From the NCBI RefSeq assembly GCF_021531665.1, contig NZ_JADYUH010000018.1, positions 1-36,869 of the forward strand: a stretch of 36,869 nucleotides of DNA. Direction: 5' to 3'. The notes under the pieces are model-generated. The model worked only from the letters and a program-made list of their open reading frames with translations, made no database searches and had not been told where the DNA came from. The position numbers and the translations under genes are program-made. This document shows, in pieces, positions 34,336 through 36,869 of the stretch. Source of the stretch: Prevotellamassilia timonensis (GTDB taxonomy: Bacteria; Bacteroidota; Bacteroidia; Bacteroidales; Bacteroidaceae). Position 1 is the stretch's first letter; each line of letters opens with the position of its first letter.

Positions 34336-34408
34336 TTCTATAAACAATGAAAGAAAGAGTGTTCAAAAGAGAGTGATTGCGTTTGTATCCTGATTTATAG
34401 CACACACC
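34336..34408 (-). mobile_element. Short GTGTTCT-type element, degenerate (about 73 bp)
   Basis: The left end TTCTATAAACAATGAAAGAA then GAGTGTTCAAAAG resembles the inverse right arm, and the right end CCTGATTTATAGCACACACC the inverse left end. Similar in size to the 72-bp copy at 8001. It lies in the 378-bp gap between the HhH gene and the scaffold gene; no target duplication could be identified. Confidence 0.5.
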
Positions 34409-34605
34409 TAAAAGTTTAGATCTTGAATGGGTAAAAGGGGCACAAACCACACAAGTGTCATTTCTTCGGAGACAAAGTTAGGTCTTTTGCACACGTTTGG
34501 CGCAAAAATCGCACGAATTGTTCGTTTTTTAATCTCCCATCATGCTCACAATACCTCAAAATTCGCTTTCTTTTCTCCCCTGTGTTAAAAACATGGGCGC
34601 ATTTT

Positions 34606-34636
34606 TTTGTATTTCCCCGTTCAATACTTAATTTTG
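34606..34636 (+). promoter_or_regulatory. Strong promoter of the scaffold-GGGtGRT operon
   Basis: TTTG (34606-34609), 19 bp, TAATTTTG (34629-34636): a perfect match to the Bacteroidetes consensus, 53 bp before the ATG at 34690. Confidence 0.85.
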
Positions 34637-34689
34637 CTTCGAAAATAAACATGATTGAAGATTCTTAAACCCCAAACTAACAATCAAAC

Positions 34690-35391
34690 ATGGAATATTC
34701 ACACGAAGTTCAGAACATGTGCTGCGTGGCCAAAGGCCCCAACCATGGTCCCGCTCCCATTCCTGAAGAAGGCAAGTGGGTGCAGGCAAAAGAAATCAAG
34801 GACATCTCCGGTCTCACCCATGGTGTGGGTTGGTGTGCTCCCCAGCAGGGTGCATGTAAGCTCACCCTCAACGTGAAAGAAGGCATCATCGAAGAATGCC
34901 TCGTTGAAACAATCGGTTGCTCCGGCATGACCCACTCCGCAGCCATGGCAAGCGAAATCCTGCCCGGCAAGACCATCCTCGAAGCCCTCAACACCGACCT
35001 CGTTTGCGACGCCATCAACACCGCCATGCGCGAACTCTTCTTGCAGATTGTCTATGGCCGCACCCAGAGTGCCTTCTCTGAAGGTGGTCTCGTCATCGGC
35101 GCAGGCCTCGAAGACCTCGGCAAAGGACTCATCAGCCAGTGCGGTACACTCTATGGCACCAAAGTCAAGGGCAGCCGCTACCTCCAACTCACCGAAGGCT
35201 ACATCACCAAGATGTTCCTTGACAAGGACGACCAAGTGTGTGGCTACGAGTTCGTTCACATGGGCAAGTTCATGGACGCCATCAAGAAAGGAATGCCCGC
35301 CGACGAAGCTCTCAAGAGCGTGACCGGAACCTACGGTCGCACCAAAGAAGAAGATGGCGCAGTCAAATCAATCGATCCCCGTAAGGACTAA
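34690..35391 (+). CDS. Iron-sulfur cluster assembly scaffold-like protein (IscU/NifU-N type)
   Basis: 233 aa. The central part VEGIIEECLVETIGCSGMTHSAAMASEILPGKTILEAL (VKEGIIEE at the start) resembles the IscU/NifU N-terminal scaffold with its first conserved cysteine in the GCSG turn; other cysteines (C16-C17, GWCAPQQGAC, LVCDAIN, ISQCGTL, QVCGYEF) are spread along the protein, and not all match IscU ligands. Annotated relatives are called iron-sulfur cluster assembly scaffold proteins, always followed by a GGGtGRT gene as here. There is no iscS, sufBCD or other Fe-S gene nearby, so a true scaffold role is unproven. Codon use is strongly biased, suggesting high expression. Confidence 0.8.
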   Translation: MEYSHEVQNMCCVAKGPNHGPAPIPEEGKWVQAKEIKDISGLTHGVGWCAPQQGACKLTLNVKEGIIEECLVETIGCSGMTHSAAMASEILPGKTILEALNTDLVCDAINTAMRELFLQIVYGRTQSAFSEGGLVIGAGLEDLGKGLISQCGTLYGTKVKGSRYLQLTEGYITKMFLDKDDQVCGYEFVHMGKFMDAIKKGMPADEALKSVTGTYGRTKEEDGAVKSIDPRKD

Positions 35392-35396
35392 AAACA

Positions 35397-35402
35397 AGGA
35401 GG
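35397..35402 (+). promoter_or_regulatory. Perfect Shine-Dalgarno of the GGGtGRT gene
   Basis: AGGAGG ends 7 nt before the ATG at 35410 in a 18-nt intergenic gap. Most genes in this window have no such site, and Bacteroidetes generally do not rely on it. Confidence 0.85.
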
Positions 35403-35409
35403 AATTATT

Positions 35410-36429
35410 ATGCTTAGAGAAGTTAAGTTCGAATCTCAGGACCGTCGCATCAAGCAGATTCTTGCTTGTCTGAACGCCCACGGTATCGCTTCCATCGAAG
35501 AAGCCAACGAAATTTGTGAAAAAGCAGGTCTCGACCCTTACAAAACCTGTGAGGAGACTCAGATGATTTGCTTCGAAAACGCTAAATGGGCATACGTTGT
35601 AGGTACTGCCATCGCCCTCAAAGAAGGAGCAAAAGACGCTGTCGAGGCTGCCAACTACATTGGCGAAGGTCTCCAGAGCTTCTGCATCCCCGGCTCCGTC
35701 GCTGACGACCGCAAAGTCGGCATCGGACACGGCGAACTCGGTGCTCGTCTCCTTTCACCCGACACCAAGTGCTTCGCTTTCTTGGCTGGTCACGAGAGCT
35801 TCGCAGCTGCTGAAGGCGCCATCAAAATCGCACAAATGGCAAACAAATCCAGACCCGCAGACAAACCCCTCCGCTGCATCCTCAACGGTCTCGGAAAAGA
35901 CGCTGCCATGATTATCAGCCGCATCAACGGCTTCACCTACGTGCAAACTCAGTTTGACTACTTCACCGGTGAACTCAAGGAAGTGAAACGCATCGCCTAC
36001 TCCAACGGTCCCCGCGCTGCCGTGAACTGCTATGGCGCAGACGACGTTCGCGAAGGCGTTGCCATCATGTGGAAAGAAGACGTGGACGTGTCCATCACAG
36101 GTAACTCCACCAACCCCACCCGCTTCCAACACCCCACAGCAGGCACCTACAAGAAGGAACGCACCCGCAAGGGTCTCCCCTACTTCAGCGTAGCCTCCGG
36201 CGGTGGCACGGGTCGCACACTCCACCCCGACAACATGGCTGCCGGTCCCGCTTCCTACGGTATGACTGACACCCTCGGCCGCATGCACTCTGACGCACAG
36301 TTCGCAGGCTCCAGCTCCGTTCCCGCTCACGTGGAAATGATGGGCTTCCTCGGCATCGGCAACAACCCCATGGTGGGTTGCACCGTGGCTTGCGCCGTTC
36401 AAGTTGACCTCGCACTCAACAAGAAATAA
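35410..36429 (+). CDS. GGGtGRT protein
   Basis: 339 aa, soluble, no signal peptide. The name-giving motif GGGTGRT is near residue 263 in YFSVASGGGTGRTLHPDN, followed by AAGPASYGMTDTLGRMHSDAQFAGSSSVPAHVEMMGFLGIGNNPMVGCTVA. Conserved elements include FCIPGSVADDRKVGIGHGELGARLLS and GHESFAAAEGAIKIA. No catalytic family is recognised; function is unknown. It follows the scaffold-like gene by 18 bp with its own AGGAGG site, so the pair is one operon; a strong terminator follows. Codon use suggests high expression. Confidence 0.85.
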   Translation: MLREVKFESQDRRIKQILACLNAHGIASIEEANEICEKAGLDPYKTCEETQMICFENAKWAYVVGTAIALKEGAKDAVEAANYIGEGLQSFCIPGSVADDRKVGIGHGELGARLLSPDTKCFAFLAGHESFAAAEGAIKIAQMANKSRPADKPLRCILNGLGKDAAMIISRINGFTYVQTQFDYFTGELKEVKRIAYSNGPRAAVNCYGADDVREGVAIMWKEDVDVSITGNSTNPTRFQHPTAGTYKKERTRKGLPYFSVASGGGTGRTLHPDNMAAGPASYGMTDTLGRMHSDAQFAGSSSVPAHVEMMGFLGIGNNPMVGCTVACAVQVDLALNKK

Positions 36430-36463
36430 GCGACTGAAACAAACAATGGGATTTCAAGTCCCC

Positions 36464-36497
36464 AACTCCCACTGCCCTCGCGGCGGTGGGAGTTTTT
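36464..36497 (+). terminator. Terminator after the GGGtGRT gene
   Basis: 13-bp stem AACTCCCACTGCC/GGCGGTGGGAGTT (one G-T pair), loop CTCGC, then TTT and a T-rich tail. 34 bp after the stop codon. Confidence 0.9.
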
Positions 36498-36571
36498 CGT
36501 TTGTTTTTCGTTTGAACGCCTATTGAAAATGCCGAAGGCGCGGCAAAAGCGGATGTTTAGCCGAATTTTCG

Positions 36572-36579
36572 TAATTTTG
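36572..36579 (+). promoter_or_regulatory. Promoter -7 element for the Rpn-family gene
   Basis: TAATTTTG, 25 bp before ATG 36605. The -33 region is not evident at standard spacing. Confidence 0.55.
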
Positions 36580-36604
36580 CGGCATCAACAAAGCAGAAAA
36601 GAAT

Positions 36605-36869
36605 ATGAACCAGCCCGTCTCTCAAGAAAGATACGTCAACTTCTACACAGATTTTGCCTTCAAGAAATTGTTTGGCACGGAAGTCAACAAGGAACTGCTC
36701 ATCAGTTTCCTCAACTCCCTGTTTGACGGCGAAGAGGTCGTCAAAGACCTCACCTATCTCAACGCGGAGCACACCGGCAAAAACGCTACCGAACGAAAGG
36801 CGGTGTTCGACGTCTTTTGTGAAAACGAGAAAGGGGAAAAGTTCCTCATCGAAATGCAGAAGGCAGACC
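36605..36869 (+). CDS. Rpn/PD-(D/E)XK nuclease family protein, truncated at the window end
   Basis: First 88 codons only. The beginning RYVNFYTDFAFKKLFGTEVNKELLISFLNSLF is the conserved start of the Rpn family (recombination-promoting nuclease, also annotated as PD-(D/E)XK nuclease family transposase), and VFDVFCENEKGEKFLIEMQ contains the catalytic D...ExQ core. These proteins occur in many, often variable, copies in Bacteroidetes genomes. The C-terminus lies beyond the window, so integrity of the gene is unknown. Confidence 0.87.
   Translation, partial: MNQPVSQERYVNFYTDFAFKKLFGTEVNKELLISFLNSLFDGEEVVKDLTYLNAEHTGKNATERKAVFDVFCENEKGEKFLIEMQKAD

Noticed and set aside
34458-34652. 64-codon minus-strand open frame upstream of the scaffold gene
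   Set aside because: It spans the operon promoter on the other strand and resembles no family; likely chance.

Overview
The window reads as chromosomal DNA of a Bacteroidales bacterium, most likely a Prevotella-like member of the Prevotellaceae. Several observations support this. The F1Fo ATP synthase operon has the order atpD-atpC-atpI-like-atpB-E-F-H-A-G. Several promoters fit the Bacteroidetes sigma-70 pattern (TTG, 19-20 bp, TAnnTTTG). Most genes lack a Shine-Dalgarno. One secreted protein has a Prevotella-style repeat region and C-terminus (GIYIRNGRKVLISK). The thrS-infC-rpmI-rplT, DUF2520-kdsC-maf and scaffold/GGGtGRT gene groups also fit.

Layout. 1-1242: a TtcA-like tRNA thiolase preceded by an 8-bp tandem repeat. 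1243-9228: the complete ATP synthase operon, with two small TIR-bounded elements inside it (between atpD and atpC, and between atpA and atpG) and a hairpin terminator after atpG. 9016-9470: a repeat nest. 9477-14659: a secreted protein, a 60-aa companion, thiD, fabD and a cytoplasmic GH13 amylase. 14701-15712: another mobile repeat and a BadF/GlcNAc-kinase-like ATPase. 15848-16648: an AT-rich KilA-N gene that looks foreign. 17048-17121: tRNA-Val. 17122-18300: about 1.2 kb without a convincing gene, packed with tandem and inverted repeats. 18348-23507 (minus): a lipoprotein, maf, kdsC, a DUF2520 protein, a candidate small RNA, an orphan histidine kinase and the EngB GTPase. 23636-27068 (minus): rplT, rpmI, infC, thrS. 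27237-29764 (minus): an RlmI-like methyltransferase, a DEDD exonuclease and a DUF5063 protein, divergent from recR. 30595-33032 (plus): a small membrane protein, a GT2 glycosyltransferase and a GNAT acetyltransferase. 33111-33272: tRNA-Asp and tRNA-Cys. 33413-34312 (minus): a helix-hairpin-helix protein. 34690-36429: an IscU/NifU-like scaffold plus a GGGtGRT protein. 36605-end: a truncated Rpn/PD-(D/E)XK nuclease-family gene.

Most genes are housekeeping. The most unusual content lies between them. One family of 70-210 bp MITE-like elements has inverted ends (GGTGTTCTAwAAATTA-type), and four copies are flanked by matching 5-bp duplications. A second repeat family of about 165 bp shares the same internal hairpin core. 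A compact promoter-terminator unit at 21428-21528 looks like a small-RNA gene. A repeat-rich hub lies at 17.3-18.3 kb. The conserved pair at 34.7-36.4 kb is the best candidate for an undescribed protein function: it has its own strong promoter, and its second gene has a textbook Shine-Dalgarno, which is rare in this phylum.

All calls come from reading the sequence and recalled family knowledge; no database search was run.
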